This document shows positions 35,612 to 45,367 of a stretch of DNA of 64,000 nucleotides, in pieces. The translations under genes and the position numbers were made by a program. Origin of the DNA: Eshraghiella crossota. Its GTDB lineage: Bacteria; Bacillota; Clostridia; Lachnospirales; Lachnospiraceae. Within the stretch, counting starts at the first letter, position 1. The number at the start of each line of letters is the position of its first letter. Under the pieces are notes generated by a model, which saw nothing but the letters and a program-made list of their open reading frames with translations, ran no database searches and had not been told where the DNA came from. The stretch is from contig NZ_CP102270.1 of assembly GCF_025148445.1 (NCBI RefSeq), positions 1,716,001 to 1,780,000 of the forward strand, written 5' to 3'.

Positions 35612-35660
35612 ACATAAAAAATAAGTCTTACCATAATAAAATTATTTATTATGGTAAGAC
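35612..35660 (-). terminator. Terminator of the NifU-like/GGGtGRT operon
   Basis: A perfect 16-bp stem (GTCTTACCATAATAAA and complement) with a 4-base loop, then a T-rich run on the minus strand. Confidence 0.9.
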
Positions 35661-35698
35661 CCACAAAACCTGTAAACAGGTGTTTCTTATAATTTAAA

Positions 35699-36709
35699 TT
35701 AGAATTTACCGGCCTGTGCTGCTTCTTCGATAGAAACTGCAACTGCAACTGTCATACCAACCATTGGGTTGTTACCAGCACCAATAAGACCCATCATTTC
35801 TACATGGGCAGGAACTGATGATGAACCTGCGAACTGTGCATCTGAATGCATACGTCCGAGTGTATCTGTCATACCGTATGAAGCAGGACCTGCTGCCATA
35901 TTATCAGGATGAAGTGTTCTACCTGTTCCACCGCCTGAAGCTACTGAGAAGTATTTCTTGCCTGCTTCAAGTCTTTCCTTCTTGTAAGTACCTGCAACAG
36001 GATGCTGGAATCTTGTAGGGTTAGTTGAGTTACCTGTGATAGATACGTCAACATTCTCTTTCCACATGATTGCAACACCTTCCGGAACTGAGTTAGCGCC
36101 GTAGCAGTTTACTTTGGAACGGAGTCCGTCTGAATATGCGATTCTTTCTACTTCTTTAACTGTATTTGTGTATGGATCGTACTCTGTCTCTACAAATGTA
36201 AATCCGTTAATTCTTGAAATAATCTTAGCTGCGTCTTTACCAAGTCCGTTAAGAATAACTCTTAAAGGTTTCTGACGTACTTTGTTAGCCTTTTCAGCAA
36301 TACCGATAGCACCTTCAGCGGCTGCGAATGACTCATGACCTGCTAAGAATGCGAAACATTCTGTCTCTTCTTCAAGTAACATCTTACCAAGGTTACCATG
36401 TCCAAGACCTACTTTACGTGTATCTGCAACTGAACCAGGAATACAGAATGACTGAAGTCCTTCTCCGATTGCTGCTGCTGCGTCAGCGGCTTTTCTGCAG
36501 CCTTTCTTAATTGCGATTGCTGCACCTACGATGTAAGCCCAACATGCATTTTCAAAACAAATTGGCTGAATCTTCTTGATCTGGTTATACACATCAAGTC
36601 CAGCATCCTTTGTAATCTTCTCTGCTTCTTCAATAGAAGAAATTCCATAGCTGTTTAAAGCTGCGTTAATCTGGTTAATTCTTCTTTCATATGATTCAAA
36701 TAATGCCAT
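35699..36709 (-). CDS. GGGtGRT protein
   Basis: 336 residues containing the name-giving motif in ASGGGTGRTLHPDN near residue 257, and other conserved blocks such as GKMLLEEETECFAFLAGHESFAAAEGAIG. The family is widespread in anaerobes, with no proved biochemical role. It nearly always pairs with a NifU-like scaffold, as here, 13 bases upstream, in one transcript. A function in iron-sulfur or redox metabolism is plausible only by association. High glycine/alanine content and no signal peptide indicate a cytosolic protein. Confidence 0.9.
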   Translation of the reverse strand: MALFESYERRINQINAALNSYGISSIEEAEKITKDAGLDVYNQIKKIQPICFENACWAYIVGAAIAIKKGCRKAADAAAAIGEGLQSFCIPGSVADTRKVGLGHGNLGKMLLEEETECFAFLAGHESFAAAEGAIGIAEKANKVRQKPLRVILNGLGKDAAKIISRINGFTFVETEYDPYTNTVKEVERIAYSDGLRSKVNCYGANSVPEGVAIMWKENVDVSITGNSTNPTRFQHPVAGTYKKERLEAGKKYFSVASGGGTGRTLHPDNMAAGPASYGMTDTLGRMHSDAQFAGSSSVPAHVEMMGLIGAGNNPMVGMTVAVAVSIEEAAQAGKF

Positions 36710-36722
36710 CTGTCGTTACCTC

Positions 36723-37415
36723 CTATTCCTGTCTTGGGTCAATGATCTTAACTGCATCATCAACACGGCCATACTGACCCTTTGCTTTTTCCCAAGCTAC
36801 GTTTGGTTCATCACCCTTCTTAACGAAATCTGTGAACTTACCAAGTGAAACGAACTGATAACCGATGATTTCATCATTAGCATCAAGAGCAATTCCAGTT
36901 ACATAACCTTCTGCCATTTCAAGGTAACGAGGACCTTTCTCAAGTGTTCCGTACATTGTACCAACCTGTGAACGAAGTCCCTTTCCTAAATCTTCAAGAC
37001 CTGCACCGATTGCAAGACCATCTTCTGAGAATGCTGACTGTGTTCTTCCGTAGATAATCTGAAGAGCAAGTTCTCTCATTGCTGTATTAATTGCGTCACA
37101 TACCAAGTCAGTGTTCATTGCTTCAAGAACAGTAAGACCCGGAAGAATCTCTGCTGCCATAGCTGCTGAATGTGTCATACCTGAGCATCCGATTGTCTCA
37201 ACTAAAGCTTCCTGGATAACTCCGTTCTTTACGTTAAGAGAAAGCTTGCAGGCTCCCTGCTGTGGTGCACACCAGCCAATACCATGTGTAAAGCCTGAAA
37301 TGTCTTTGATTTCCTTGTACTGAACCCAGTTACCTTCTGTAGGACAAGGTGCAGCGCCATGATGAACGCCCTGTGCTACTGGGCACATATTCTTGATTTC
37401 CTGTGTGTAAATCAT
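36723..37415 (-). CDS. NifU-like iron-sulfur scaffold family protein
   Basis: 230 residues, related to the NifU N-terminal scaffold. The cysteines expected to hold a nascent cluster appear in GIGWCAPQQGACKLSL near residue 48-55 and ETIGCSGMTHSAAM near 77; the first is flanked by Trp, as in the GGGtGRT-associated branch. It starts on the last base of a 19-codon upstream ORF (TAATG), so it may depend on that ORF being translated. The GGGtGRT gene follows. Scaffold activity is inferred from family. Confidence 0.85.
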   Translation of the reverse strand: MIYTQEIKNMCPVAQGVHHGAAPCPTEGNWVQYKEIKDISGFTHGIGWCAPQQGACKLSLNVKNGVIQEALVETIGCSGMTHSAAMAAEILPGLTVLEAMNTDLVCDAINTAMRELALQIIYGRTQSAFSEDGLAIGAGLEDLGKGLRSQVGTMYGTLEKGPRYLEMAEGYVTGIALDANDEIIGYQFVSLGKFTDFVKKGDEPNVAWEKAKGQYGRVDDAVKIIDPRQE

Positions 37416-37474
37416 TATGTAACTCCTTTCGAATTGTAAAAAATCACTTTGCGGAGCACTTTAGTATCTGCCAT
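37415..37474 (-). CDS. 19-codon leader ORF coupled to the NifU-like gene
   Basis: ATG with a GGAG site seven bases upstream, reading MADTKVLRKVIFYNSKGVT and stop. The stop codon shares its last base with the ATG of the NifU-like gene, and the downstream AAGGAG site is inside this ORF. Such placing is typical of translational coupling or a regulatory leader peptide. There is no run of one amino acid. No homologue is recognised. Confidence 0.55.
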   Translation of the reverse strand: MADTKVLRKVIFYNSKGVT

Positions 37475-37546
37475 AATACAACTCCACAATTAGTCTTATA
37501 ATCTCATATTCAGACAAAAATTTCAAGTGTTATATTGTATATAATT

Positions 37547-39502
37547 TTATTCAGTTACTTCGATTTTACGAATTGCCTTTGTACGGATTTCTTCACAAAT
37601 ATCGTTAATAAACTGTTCCAGCGGTTTCTGTCCTTCGTCTCCTAAAAATCTGCTTCTAACGGAAACTACTCCTGTTTCCTGCTCTTTTTCTCCAACTACA
37701 AGAATATATGGAACTCTTGCAAGTCTTGCATCACGAATCTTATAACCAAGCTTTTCAGCTCTGTGATCTGCCTCTACATATATCTTGTGTTCACGAATCT
37801 TTGCGGCAACAGAATCTGCATAATCTGCATACTTATCAGATATAGGAAGCACTCTTACCTGTTCAGGGCAAAGCCATGTTGGGAACATTCCGGCATATTT
37901 TTCAATAAGCCATGCAAGTGTTCTTTCGTAGCATCCCATACTTGTCCTGTGAATGATGTAAGGTCTTACTTTATCGCCCTTTTCATCTATATAATACATA
38001 TCAAATTGTTCGGCAAGGAGAGCATCCCACTGGATTGTTATCATTGTGTCTTCTTTGCCGTATACATTCTTGGCATTAATATCCACCTTAGGACCATAGA
38101 ACGCAGCCTCACCGATATCTTCAACAAACGGAATTTTAAGTTCATTAAGAACATTCCTGATGTGCTGTTCTGTATCTTCCCATACTTCAGGCTTGCCAAT
38201 GTACTTATTGCCAGGGTTCGCAGGGTCCCATCTTGAAAGGTGGTATGTTACATCTTCCTCAACTCCAAGTGTTCTTAAACAATACTGTGCAAGTGCGATA
38301 CAATCCTTAAATTCCTTAACCATCTGGTCAGGTCTTACAATAAGATGTCCTTCTGAAATAGTGAACTGACGTACTCTTGTAAGTCCATGCATCTCACCTG
38401 AATCTTCATTTCTGAAAAGTGTGGATGTCTCACCATATCTTAAAGGAAGATCTCTGTAGCTCTTCTGGCTTGCCTTATATACATAATACTGGAATGGGCA
38501 TGTCATAGGTCTTAAAGCAAAAACTTCTTTGTCTTTTTCCTCATCACCCAGTACAAACATTCCGTCTTTGTAATGATCCCAATGTCCTGATATTTTGTAT
38601 AAATCACTCTTTGCCATAAGAGGTGTCTTAGTTCTTACATATCCTCTTGAGTCTTCTTCGTCTTCAATCCATCTTTGAAGTGTACGGATGATTCTTTCAC
38701 CCTTAGGCATTATAAGAGGAAGTCCCTGACCGATAACATCTACTGTTGTAAAAAGTTCCATCTCACGTCCCAGTTTATTGTGGTCACGTCTCTTAATATC
38801 TTCAAGGTGCTCAAGGTATGCTTTAAGGTCATCATTTTTGGTAAACGAAATACCATAAATTCTTGTAAGTACCTTATTGTTGCTGTTGCCTCTCCAATAT
38901 GCTGCAGATGAAGCTGTCAGTTTCACTGCTTTAATTGCTTTGGTACTCATAAGATGTGGTCCCGCACAAAGGTCAACAAAGTCGCCCTGACGGTAGAATG
39001 ATATCACGGCATCTTCCGGAAGATCATTAATAAGTTCAACCTTATATGGTTCTCCTCTGTCTTCCATGAACTTAATTGCTTCTTCTCTTGGAAGTTCAAA
39101 TCTTTCAAGGGATGCTCCTTCTTTTATAATCTTCTTCATCTCTGCTTCAAGGTTATCAAGGGCTGCTCTGTCAAATGCAGGGCAGTCAAAATCATAATAA
39201 AAGCCTTCGTCAATGGATGGTCCGATTGTAAGCTTTGCATCAGGGTAAAGTCTCTTAACCGCCTCTGCAAGTACATGGGAGGTTGTATGCCAGTATGCCT
39301 TTTTACCTGCTTCATCATTAAATGTAAGAATATTAAGGTTGCAATCTTCTGAAACAACTGTTCTTAAATCAACGACTTTACCGTCAATTTCTCCTGCACA
39401 GGCGTTTCTCGCAAGTCCTTCACTGATATCTTTCGCAATATCGATTACCGACATTGCTTCACTGTACTCTTTCTTAGAGCCATCTTTTAATGTTACTATC
39501 AT
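37547..39502 (-). CDS. thrS: Threonyl-tRNA synthetase
   Basis: Class II synthetase, 651 residues. TGS domain about 1-62; editing domain with HxxxH-type HVLAEAVKRLYPDAKL near 78 and CAGPH near 180; catalytic core with zinc cysteine in LRPMTCPFQYY near 340, TRVRQFTISEGH, and RTSMGCYERTLAWLIEKY (motif 3); and anticodon domain from about 545 (ISDKYADYA). It lies two bases after a small membrane-protein gene behind a T-box leader with a threonine specifier. Confidence 0.97.
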   Translation of the reverse strand: MIVTLKDGSKKEYSEAMSVIDIAKDISEGLARNACAGEIDGKVVDLRTVVSEDCNLNILTFNDEAGKKAYWHTTSHVLAEAVKRLYPDAKLTIGPSIDEGFYYDFDCPAFDRAALDNLEAEMKKIIKEGASLERFELPREEAIKFMEDRGEPYKVELINDLPEDAVISFYRQGDFVDLCAGPHLMSTKAIKAVKLTASSAAYWRGNSNNKVLTRIYGISFTKNDDLKAYLEHLEDIKRRDHNKLGREMELFTTVDVIGQGLPLIMPKGERIIRTLQRWIEDEEDSRGYVRTKTPLMAKSDLYKISGHWDHYKDGMFVLGDEEKDKEVFALRPMTCPFQYYVYKASQKSYRDLPLRYGETSTLFRNEDSGEMHGLTRVRQFTISEGHLIVRPDQMVKEFKDCIALAQYCLRTLGVEEDVTYHLSRWDPANPGNKYIGKPEVWEDTEQHIRNVLNELKIPFVEDIGEAAFYGPKVDINAKNVYGKEDTMITIQWDALLAEQFDMYYIDEKGDKVRPYIIHRTSMGCYERTLAWLIEKYAGMFPTWLCPEQVRVLPISDKYADYADSVAAKIREHKIYVEADHRAEKLGYKIRDARLARVPYILVVGEKEQETGVVSVRSRFLGDEGQKPLEQFINDICEEIRTKAIRKIEVTE

Positions 39503-39504
39503 TT

Positions 39505-39729
39505 CTATGCCTCTTCTTTCTCTTCTTCATCACCAAAATCATATGAAAAACACTGATTGTATTTCTTTACAGTATTTTTGCTGGTGGTTGTTTTTCCAAT
39601 AAAAAATCCGATTATTATTCCGACAAAAGTACATACTGCGGCTGCAATGATTAACTCTTTGTTGGTTCTTGTCTGTTCTGCTTCGATAAGCTCTGCTACT
39701 TTTTTGGTTCCTTCTTTGATTTTGCTCAT
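39505..39729 (-). CDS. Small single-pass membrane protein between T-box and thrS
   Basis: 74 residues from an ATG with a perfect GGAGG site; an in-frame extension upstream would run into the T-box terminator. Residues 1-24 are charged and helical, 25-46 form one membrane helix (ELIIAAAVCTFVGIIIGFFIGK), and the tail is acidic (DFGDEEEKEEA). No family is recognised. It lies between the T-box and thrS, so it is under tRNA-Thr control too. Confidence 0.7.
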   Translation of the reverse strand: MSKIKEGTKKVAELIEAEQTRTNKELIIAAAVCTFVGIIIGFFIGKTTTSKNTVKKYNQCFSYDFGDEEEKEEA

Positions 39730-39782
39730 AAAAATTGCCTCCTTAGATACTAATATGTATAATGCGCTTTTTGTGCCTGTGT

Positions 39783-40006
39783 TATACAAAAAAAACCCTT
39801 GCTAAATGCAAGGGGCAATAATTATCGCGGTTCCACCCAAGGTTCGCCTTAACACAGGCATCTCTTATGATTATAACGGAATCACCGGGCAGGATTGGTG
39901 CCACTCCGAGGTAGTCTTCACATAACATCCGTAAAGCCTCACACCACCCGGCTTCTCTCTGACACTTCATATTATGCTACTCGTCTCATCAACGTTTTAT
40001 CTATAT
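39783..40006 (-). ncRNA. T-box riboswitch (threonine) upstream of thrS
   Basis: On the minus strand the leader contains GATGAGACGAGTAG near its start, an AGAGAGAAGCCGGGTGGTGT segment of stem I, and the T-box TTGGGTGGAACCGCG at 39826-39840, which pairs with the tRNA acceptor end. The terminator at 39788-39815 has a stem CCCTTGC/GCAAGGG then eight Ts. The specifier is read as ACC (Thr) in GACTACCTCGG before GGAGTGG; UAC is the out-of-phase alternative. Confidence 0.93.
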
Positions 40007-40012
40007 GCGTTA

Positions 40013-40041
40013 ATTATAAACATATAAAAAAAATTAGTCAA
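40013..40041 (-). promoter_or_regulatory. Promoter of the T-box-thrS transcript
   Basis: TTGACT, 17 bases, TATAAT on the minus strand; the -35 overlaps the last codons of the receiver-domain gene. Confidence 0.8.
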
Positions 40042-40405
40042 TAAATTTTTCTAAAATCTCACCGGCTTTTGCAAGAAGTTCTTCCCTTGCCACAGGTTTG
40101 ACAAGATACCCTGCCGGTTTCTTGTCCATACACTCTTTAATAAGGTGTTTGTTCGTAACTCCCGTAAGGAATATCACGGGTATTTTATCGCATCCATCCA
40201 TACCTTTTATTATATCAAAAGTTGCCGGTCCGTCTAATCCCGGCATCTTATAATCAAGAATAATCAGGTCAGGTTTATGATTTTTCAAAAATTCAATTGC
40301 TATGCTCCCGCCTTTTGCGGAATATACCTTATAAACCGGTGCCAGATACATATTTAAAAGCTTTAACATCCTGCTGTCATCATCAACTACTAATATTGTC
40401 TTCAT
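40034..40405 (-). CDS. Single-domain response regulator
   Basis: A bare receiver domain, 123 residues. The acidic pocket is VVDDD near residue 6-10, the phospho-acceptor aspartate lies in LIILDYKMPGLDG near 51-52, with the conserved Thr in FLTG and Lys in VKPV. There is no output domain and no kinase gene near it, so it works as a phosphate relay, a protein-protein switch or a chemotaxis-like factor. Two ATGs three codons apart are possible; the second has the better spaced site. It lies just past the capsule locus terminator. Confidence 0.85.
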   Translation of the reverse strand: MKTILVVDDDSRMLKLLNMYLAPVYKVYSAKGGSIAIEFLKNHKPDLIILDYKMPGLDGPATFDIIKGMDGCDKIPVIFLTGVTNKHLIKECMDKKPAGYLVKPVAREELLAKAGEILEKFID

Positions 40406-40441
40406 AATTTGCATATCCTACCTAATTCCACCTCAATAGTC

Positions 40442-40506
40442 AAAAAAATACGAATCTTCCATGTAGACAATACCACATATTGTCTGAAAATGGAATATCC
40501 GTATTT
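40442..40506 (-). terminator. Long imperfect hairpin terminating the capsule locus
   Basis: Nested arms AATACG/CGTATT, TTCCAT/ATGGAA and AGACAATA/TATTGTCT, followed on the minus strand by a run of seven Ts. Confidence 0.85.
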
Positions 40507-40516
40507 ATAATATATG

Positions 40517-42463
40517 CTATTCTGCAGTCGCGGCAGCCTCACAAACCTCCTGCATCTCTGCACTTTGTTCTGCGTTCCTGTTAACTTCTTCCGGCCTGTG
40601 GTAGGTTGGAATTGTTGCCTTAACTGCTTTAATCACACTCTCATAATATGCATCAGTGGAATCATGATTAAATATAGCATGAAATATTTTAAGTTTATTT
40701 TCGATTTCTTCTCTCGTATAAGGCTTGTCTTTCTCGATAAAAATCATTTCATTATCAGTCTTATTGAGATTCTCATTCTTCATAAGAAGTTCTTCATATA
40801 ATTTCTCACCCGGTCTTAATCCTACCTCAACAATGTTGATGTCTTTGTAAGGTATATAACCTGATAATCTTACCATATTTTCCGCAAGGTCAAGAATCTT
40901 AACCGGCTTGCCCATATCAAGAACAAACAATTCACCGTTCTTAGCAATTGCACCAGCCTCCATAACAAGTCCTACAGCTTCCGGAATTGTCATAAAATAT
41001 CTAATTATGCGTTTGTCCGTAACCGTTACCGGTCCGCCTGCTTCTATCTGGCGCTTGAACAAAGGAATAACAGACCCATTGGAACCAAGAACATTACCAA
41101 ATCTTACCGCCGCAAATTCTGTCTTATATCTGTTATCATTACGGCACTGGATAATCATCTCACACATACGCTTTGAAGCGCCCATAACATTTGTAGGATT
41201 AACCGCTTTGTCCGTACTTATAAGAATAAATTTATGTACTCCATATTTTTCTGACATATTTGCCACTGTATAAGTGCCAAAAACATTATTCTTGATTGCT
41301 TCACAGGAATTATTTTCCATAAGTGGTACATGCTTATGTGCAGCTGCATGAAATACTATGTCCGGTCTCTCTGCCGCAAAAATTTCATCAATACGCTTTT
41401 CATCACGAACTGAAGCAATATATGTCTTCAGATCAATTTCTCTTCCATACTTTCTTATAAGTTCCTGTTCAATTTCATAGGCATTATTTTCATAAATATC
41501 CAGAATAATAAGCCGCTTGGGATTAAGCATCGCAATCTGTCTGCAAAGTTCTGAACCGATACTTCCTCCACCGCCTGTAACAAGTATTGTCTTATTTCCA
41601 AAAAACTTACTGTTCTTATCTCTATCAACTTTAATTTCTTCCCTGAAAAGAAGATCTTCAATTGAAAATTCCCTGAGAGTACGTTTTTTACCCTTAATAC
41701 TGCCATTAACCGGATAATCATATAATTTAACTTTACATCCCGTCTGCTTATAATAATCATGCAATCTGGTCTTCAGTTCAGTGGAAGCATCAGGAATTGC
41801 AATAATTATTTCCTGGACGGGCATATTCTTAATTGTCTCAATTATATTGCCATCTTCCTTATAGACCTTAATGCCATTAAGCCTGTTGCCGGACTTATTA
41901 TTATCCTTATCAATAAAACAATACGGATTATAATGGGACGCCGGATTCCTCATAAGGGAAGATGCCAGACTCGCACCTACATTACCCGCACCTACAATTG
42001 CAATATTAATTCTGTTATTGCTGTATGCGTCACTATTCCTGTCCTTAACTCTTCCAACATAGGCATATAACATCTGATATATATATCTGCTGGCTGTCGT
42101 AGCCACATAATTAATCATAAGAACCAGTAACGAATATGCGAAGCCTATGCTGTATCTCCTGTTAATCCTGCCTATCAGGTAAAAAGCAGCACCGGCACCC
42201 ATATCTGCCAAAAGCAGCCTTAGATATGAAGCTGTATTAGCATATCTCCAGATACTTCCGTATATTCCGTTCAGTGTTCTGAACAAAACAATACATCCAG
42301 CAAACATAAGATACTTAACAAAAGAAAAGCATCCATTCAAATCCATGGACGATATTGATGTATGCGAAACTAATACCACAAACTCCCATGATGCAGATAT
42401 TATTAAAATATCCACTATCATAAGCTTAAATCTGCTAAAAAAACTAATTAACTTATCCTTCAT
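40517..42463 (-). CDS. Nucleotide-sugar 4,6-dehydratase, membrane-bound (CapD/WbpM/PglF type)
   Basis: 648 residues. About four N-terminal helices (to residue 130), then a CoA-binding-like fold (GAGNVGASLA near 155), then an SDR domain with TGGGGSIGSEL near 297 and the catalytic stretch STDKAVNPTNVMGASK, in which Met stands at the usual Tyr position, as in WbpM/PglF. These enzymes convert UDP-GlcNAc to the 4-keto-6-deoxy sugar, the first step to bacillosamine, FucNAc or QuiNAc. Start chosen at an ATG with GGAG; it has its own promoter although it closes the locus. Confidence 0.92.
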   Translation of the reverse strand: MKDKLISFFSRFKLMIVDILIISASWEFVVLVSHTSISSMDLNGCFSFVKYLMFAGCIVLFRTLNGIYGSIWRYANTASYLRLLLADMGAGAAFYLIGRINRRYSIGFAYSLLVLMINYVATTASRYIYQMLYAYVGRVKDRNSDAYSNNRINIAIVGAGNVGASLASSLMRNPASHYNPYCFIDKDNNKSGNRLNGIKVYKEDGNIIETIKNMPVQEIIIAIPDASTELKTRLHDYYKQTGCKVKLYDYPVNGSIKGKKRTLREFSIEDLLFREEIKVDRDKNSKFFGNKTILVTGGGGSIGSELCRQIAMLNPKRLIILDIYENNAYEIEQELIRKYGREIDLKTYIASVRDEKRIDEIFAAERPDIVFHAAAHKHVPLMENNSCEAIKNNVFGTYTVANMSEKYGVHKFILISTDKAVNPTNVMGASKRMCEMIIQCRNDNRYKTEFAAVRFGNVLGSNGSVIPLFKRQIEAGGPVTVTDKRIIRYFMTIPEAVGLVMEAGAIAKNGELFVLDMGKPVKILDLAENMVRLSGYIPYKDINIVEVGLRPGEKLYEELLMKNENLNKTDNEMIFIEKDKPYTREEIENKLKIFHAIFNHDSTDAYYESVIKAVKATIPTYHRPEEVNRNAEQSAEMQEVCEAAATAE

Positions 42464-42499
42464 TGTACTTTCTCCTTCATATAACTTTATCCTATTAAA

Positions 42500-42528
42500 A
42501 GTATAGTGAATATATACACTATACTCAA
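42500..42528 (-). promoter_or_regulatory. Internal capsule promoter with shared element
   Basis: TTGAGT, 17 bases, TATACT on the minus strand. A roughly 45-bp sequence around it closely matches that of the promoter at 59403-59431, including the spacer TATTCAC. Confidence 0.7.
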
Positions 42529-42547
42529 ATACCAAAAGTTACGTACG

Positions 42548-43786
42548 TCAATCCCTGCCATAGAGATCCCTTGTATATACCTTATCAGCCACGTCATCAA
42601 GGCATTTATCATACCTGTTAGCTATTATTGACCGGCTCATTTTCTTAAATTCTTCAAGGTTATTTACAATCCTGCTTCCAAAAAAGGTTGTTCCATCTTC
42701 CAGTGTCGGCTCATAAATGATAACCGTTGCACCTTTCGCTTTAATACGTTTCATGACACCCTGAATAGATGACTGACGGAAATTATCGGAATTAGATTTC
42801 ATAGTAAGGCGATATACACCAATCACCACTTCTTTCTCCAGAGAAGCATCATAGGTATTTTCATCTCCGTATGCATAATATCCCGCCATCTGCAGAACTC
42901 TGTCAGCAATGAAGTCCTTCCTTGTTCTGTTAGATTCTACAATAGCGGACATCATATTCTGCGGAACATCTTCATAGTTTGCCAGAAGCTGCTTCGTATC
43001 TTTTGGCAGACAATAGCCTCCATATCCAAATGACGGATTGTTATAATGAGAACCAATGCGCGGATCCAGACAAACACCGTTGATAATTTGCTGAGTATTC
43101 AGTCCCTTCATTTCTGCATAAGTATCAAGCTCATTAAAATAAGATACCCTCAATGCCAGATATGTATTTGCAAAAAGTTTAACCGCTTCTGCCTCTGTAA
43201 ATCCCATAATCAGGGTATCGATATTTTCTTTGATTGCACCTTTTTGTAAAAGCTCTGCAAAAGTATTGGCTGCCTTAACAAGTCTGGCATTCTGTACATC
43301 AGTTCCAACAATAATTCTGGACGGATATAAGTTATCATATAATGCCTTTGATTCCCTTAAGAATTCCGGGCTGAAAATAATATTATCACAGTGGAATTTT
43401 TCTCTGATACTTGCAGTATAGCCTACCGGAATGGTTGATTTAATCACCATAATTGCATCCGGATTATATTCAATAACCAGCTTTATTACAGCTTCTACTG
43501 CAGATGTATCAAAAAAATTCTTCTTACTGTCATAATTCGTCGGAGCTGCAATGACAACAAAATCTGCATTCTTATATGCCGCTTCCGCATCCAATGTAGC
43601 TGTAAGATTTAATTCTTTTTCTCTCAGATACTTCTCAATATACTCATCCTGAATAGGACTGATCCTTTTATTAATTTTTTCAACTTTTTCAGGGATGATA
43701 TCAACTGCCATTACTTCATTATGCTGTGACAATAATGTTGCAATGGATAAACCGACATATCCTGTTCCTGCTACTGCGATTTTCAT
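42548..43786 (-). CDS. ugd: UDP-glucose/nucleotide-sugar 6-dehydrogenase
   Basis: Makes UDP-glucuronate (or an equivalent uronate) for the polysaccharide. N-terminal NAD fold [13 protein letters not shown] near residue 7; catalytic cysteine in [15 protein letters not shown] near 252; the C-terminal domain follows from 310 with [18 protein letters not shown]. 412 residues and the sequence type resemble the Ugd of capsule loci. The ATG has AAGGAAAA upstream; an earlier in-frame start has no site. Confidence 0.92.
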   Translation of the reverse strand: MKIAVAGTGYVGLSIATLLSQHNEVMAVDIIPEKVEKINKRISPIQDEYIEKYLREKELNLTATLDAEAAYKNADFVVIAAPTNYDSKKNFFDTSAVEAVIKLVIEYNPDAIMVIKSTIPVGYTASIREKFHCDNIIFSPEFLRESKALYDNLYPSRIIVGTDVQNARLVKAANTFAELLQKGAIKENIDTLIMGFTEAEAVKLFANTYLALRVSYFNELDTYAEMKGLNTQQIINGVCLDPRIGSHYNNPSFGYGGYCLPKDTKQLLANYEDVPQNMMSAIVESNRTRKDFIADRVLQMAGYYAYGDENTYDASLEKEVVIGVYRLTMKSNSDNFRQSSIQGVMKRIKAKGATVIIYEPTLEDGTTFFGSRIVNNLEEFKKMSRSIIANRYDKCLDDVADKVYTRDLYGRD

Positions 43787-43838
43787 AATATATTTTCCTT
43801 CCTGTTGTGGCATACTGTAATAACTACTCTGTTTATAA

Positions 43839-45365
43839 TTATGATTTCTGTATTTTTATTATGGATTTAATATCGCTTTTTAATAGTTTGAATTGTTCAG
43901 TTTTGTGAAAAAAAGCAACAAAAGTTATAGATGGGACAGCTATTGAAATAAACATTTTTATTATGAAAATAATGATTGACTCGTTTCTAATCAAATAATT
44001 ACATATAAAATTATTTATTCCAACTGTAAAAATCGAAAACACAACAAATTCAATGGTCCATATTATATAATTCCACATTATTTTATCAAAAAGATACTTA
44101 TGTATCACAAATGTTTCAATAGGATAATATAACAAAGCCATCACTATAATAGTAGGAAGTAAAACTGCTACAACCGTTCCATATATTTTCAAAAAAATAA
44201 TACTAAAGATAAGGTTAATAAACATCCCTATATATGGTTTATACCAATCTTTACTCCACAAACCTGCTGCATCCTTAAATATCAATCCCATATTTCTAAA
44301 CTGCCAACTGAAATAATATACCACCATCACTAAAACAACCATTTTAGAATAACAGTATTCTCTACCAAAAACCATACCAATAAAGGGATTTAATAAGCCG
44401 ATCAAGCAAGATGAACATATTGTAACCATCAACATCCAAGCCATGCTTAATTTCATAAATAAATCATACGTAGCCTTTTTATCATCAACTATTTTAGCTC
44501 CGATTCCAGCAAGCATTCCTTGAGCAATTATTGTTGTTAATGCTATAACTGAAGAATATATATAGTAATAATTACCATATTTTGCAAGTTCAGACAATCC
44601 TAAAAACGCTGAAATAAGAGCACTATCTATTGATACAAGAATCACCGCTCCAATTTTATGCCCCAGCAATGATAGTACTTCGACCTTTATTTTTTTCTTT
44701 AATTGATCAGATATATTTCCTTGACATCTTATCTCTGGATACATCTTTTTTGATGCAACCTTGTATATAATATTTTGTGGTATTACAATTATTGCATAAA
44801 TCAAAATATAAAACATATAATTATGTGTAAGGAATAAAATTAATATTTGTAAAATATATTGAATCACAAAAACTATTAAGGATGTTATCGAAATTACATC
44901 ATTTCTCTGATGAGCTAAAAACAATGATGTTGTATATCCATAAAAAAAATATCCAAATACTAAATTAAATAAATACATGAAAAACAATATATACAAATTA
45001 ACATCTGCAGGATAATCGCCCTTTATCAAGTACTTTAAAAATGGTGTAATAAGAATACCAACAAACAAAACTATTGCTCCAATAATGTTATACATTTTTT
45101 TAATATGGTTTAACAATGAACATAGCTTATCGTTTTGCTTTTTTACAATCGGCTCATACATGCAATATACGACAGCATTTCCAACTCCTAATTCCGCTAA
45201 GCTTAGCGCTGATATTATAGATGTAAATAAACTATTTAATCCTGCATATTCATCACCTAATATTTTTATAATTATGGTCCTAATAAGAAATGGAAAAACC
45301 ATGCAAACTATTTTATAAAATATTCCAACGGTTGCGTTAACTGCTGTTCTTTTTTTTCTATTCAC
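43839..45365 (-). CDS. Wzx-type polysaccharide flippase
   Basis: 508 residues with about fourteen hydrophobic helices, in the MOP/polysaccharide transport family. [18 protein letters not shown] and the following loop are typical of these flippases, and the first helix follows a short basic end ([11 protein letters not shown]). It moves the lipid-linked repeat unit across the membrane for polymerisation by Wzy. The gene is AT-rich compared with ugd next to it. It starts two bases after the pyruvyl transferase stop. Confidence 0.88.
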   Translation of the reverse strand: MNRKKRTAVNATVGIFYKIVCMVFPFLIRTIIIKILGDEYAGLNSLFTSIISALSLAELGVGNAVVYCMYEPIVKKQNDKLCSLLNHIKKMYNIIGAIVLFVGILITPFLKYLIKGDYPADVNLYILFFMYLFNLVFGYFFYGYTTSLFLAHQRNDVISITSLIVFVIQYILQILILFLTHNYMFYILIYAIIVIPQNIIYKVASKKMYPEIRCQGNISDQLKKKIKVEVLSLLGHKIGAVILVSIDSALISAFLGLSELAKYGNYYYIYSSVIALTTIIAQGMLAGIGAKIVDDKKATYDLFMKLSMAWMLMVTICSSCLIGLLNPFIGMVFGREYCYSKMVVLVMVVYYFSWQFRNMGLIFKDAAGLWSKDWYKPYIGMFINLIFSIIFLKIYGTVVAVLLPTIIVMALLYYPIETFVIHKYLFDKIMWNYIIWTIEFVVFSIFTVGINNFICNYLIRNESIIIFIIKMFISIAVPSITFVAFFHKTEQFKLLKSDIKSIIKIQKS

Positions 45366-45367
45366 CT

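Noticed and set aside
39895..39925. Tyrosine (UAC) as T-box specifier
   Set aside because: UAC overlaps ACC by two bases, but thrS is the downstream synthetase, so ACC is preferred.
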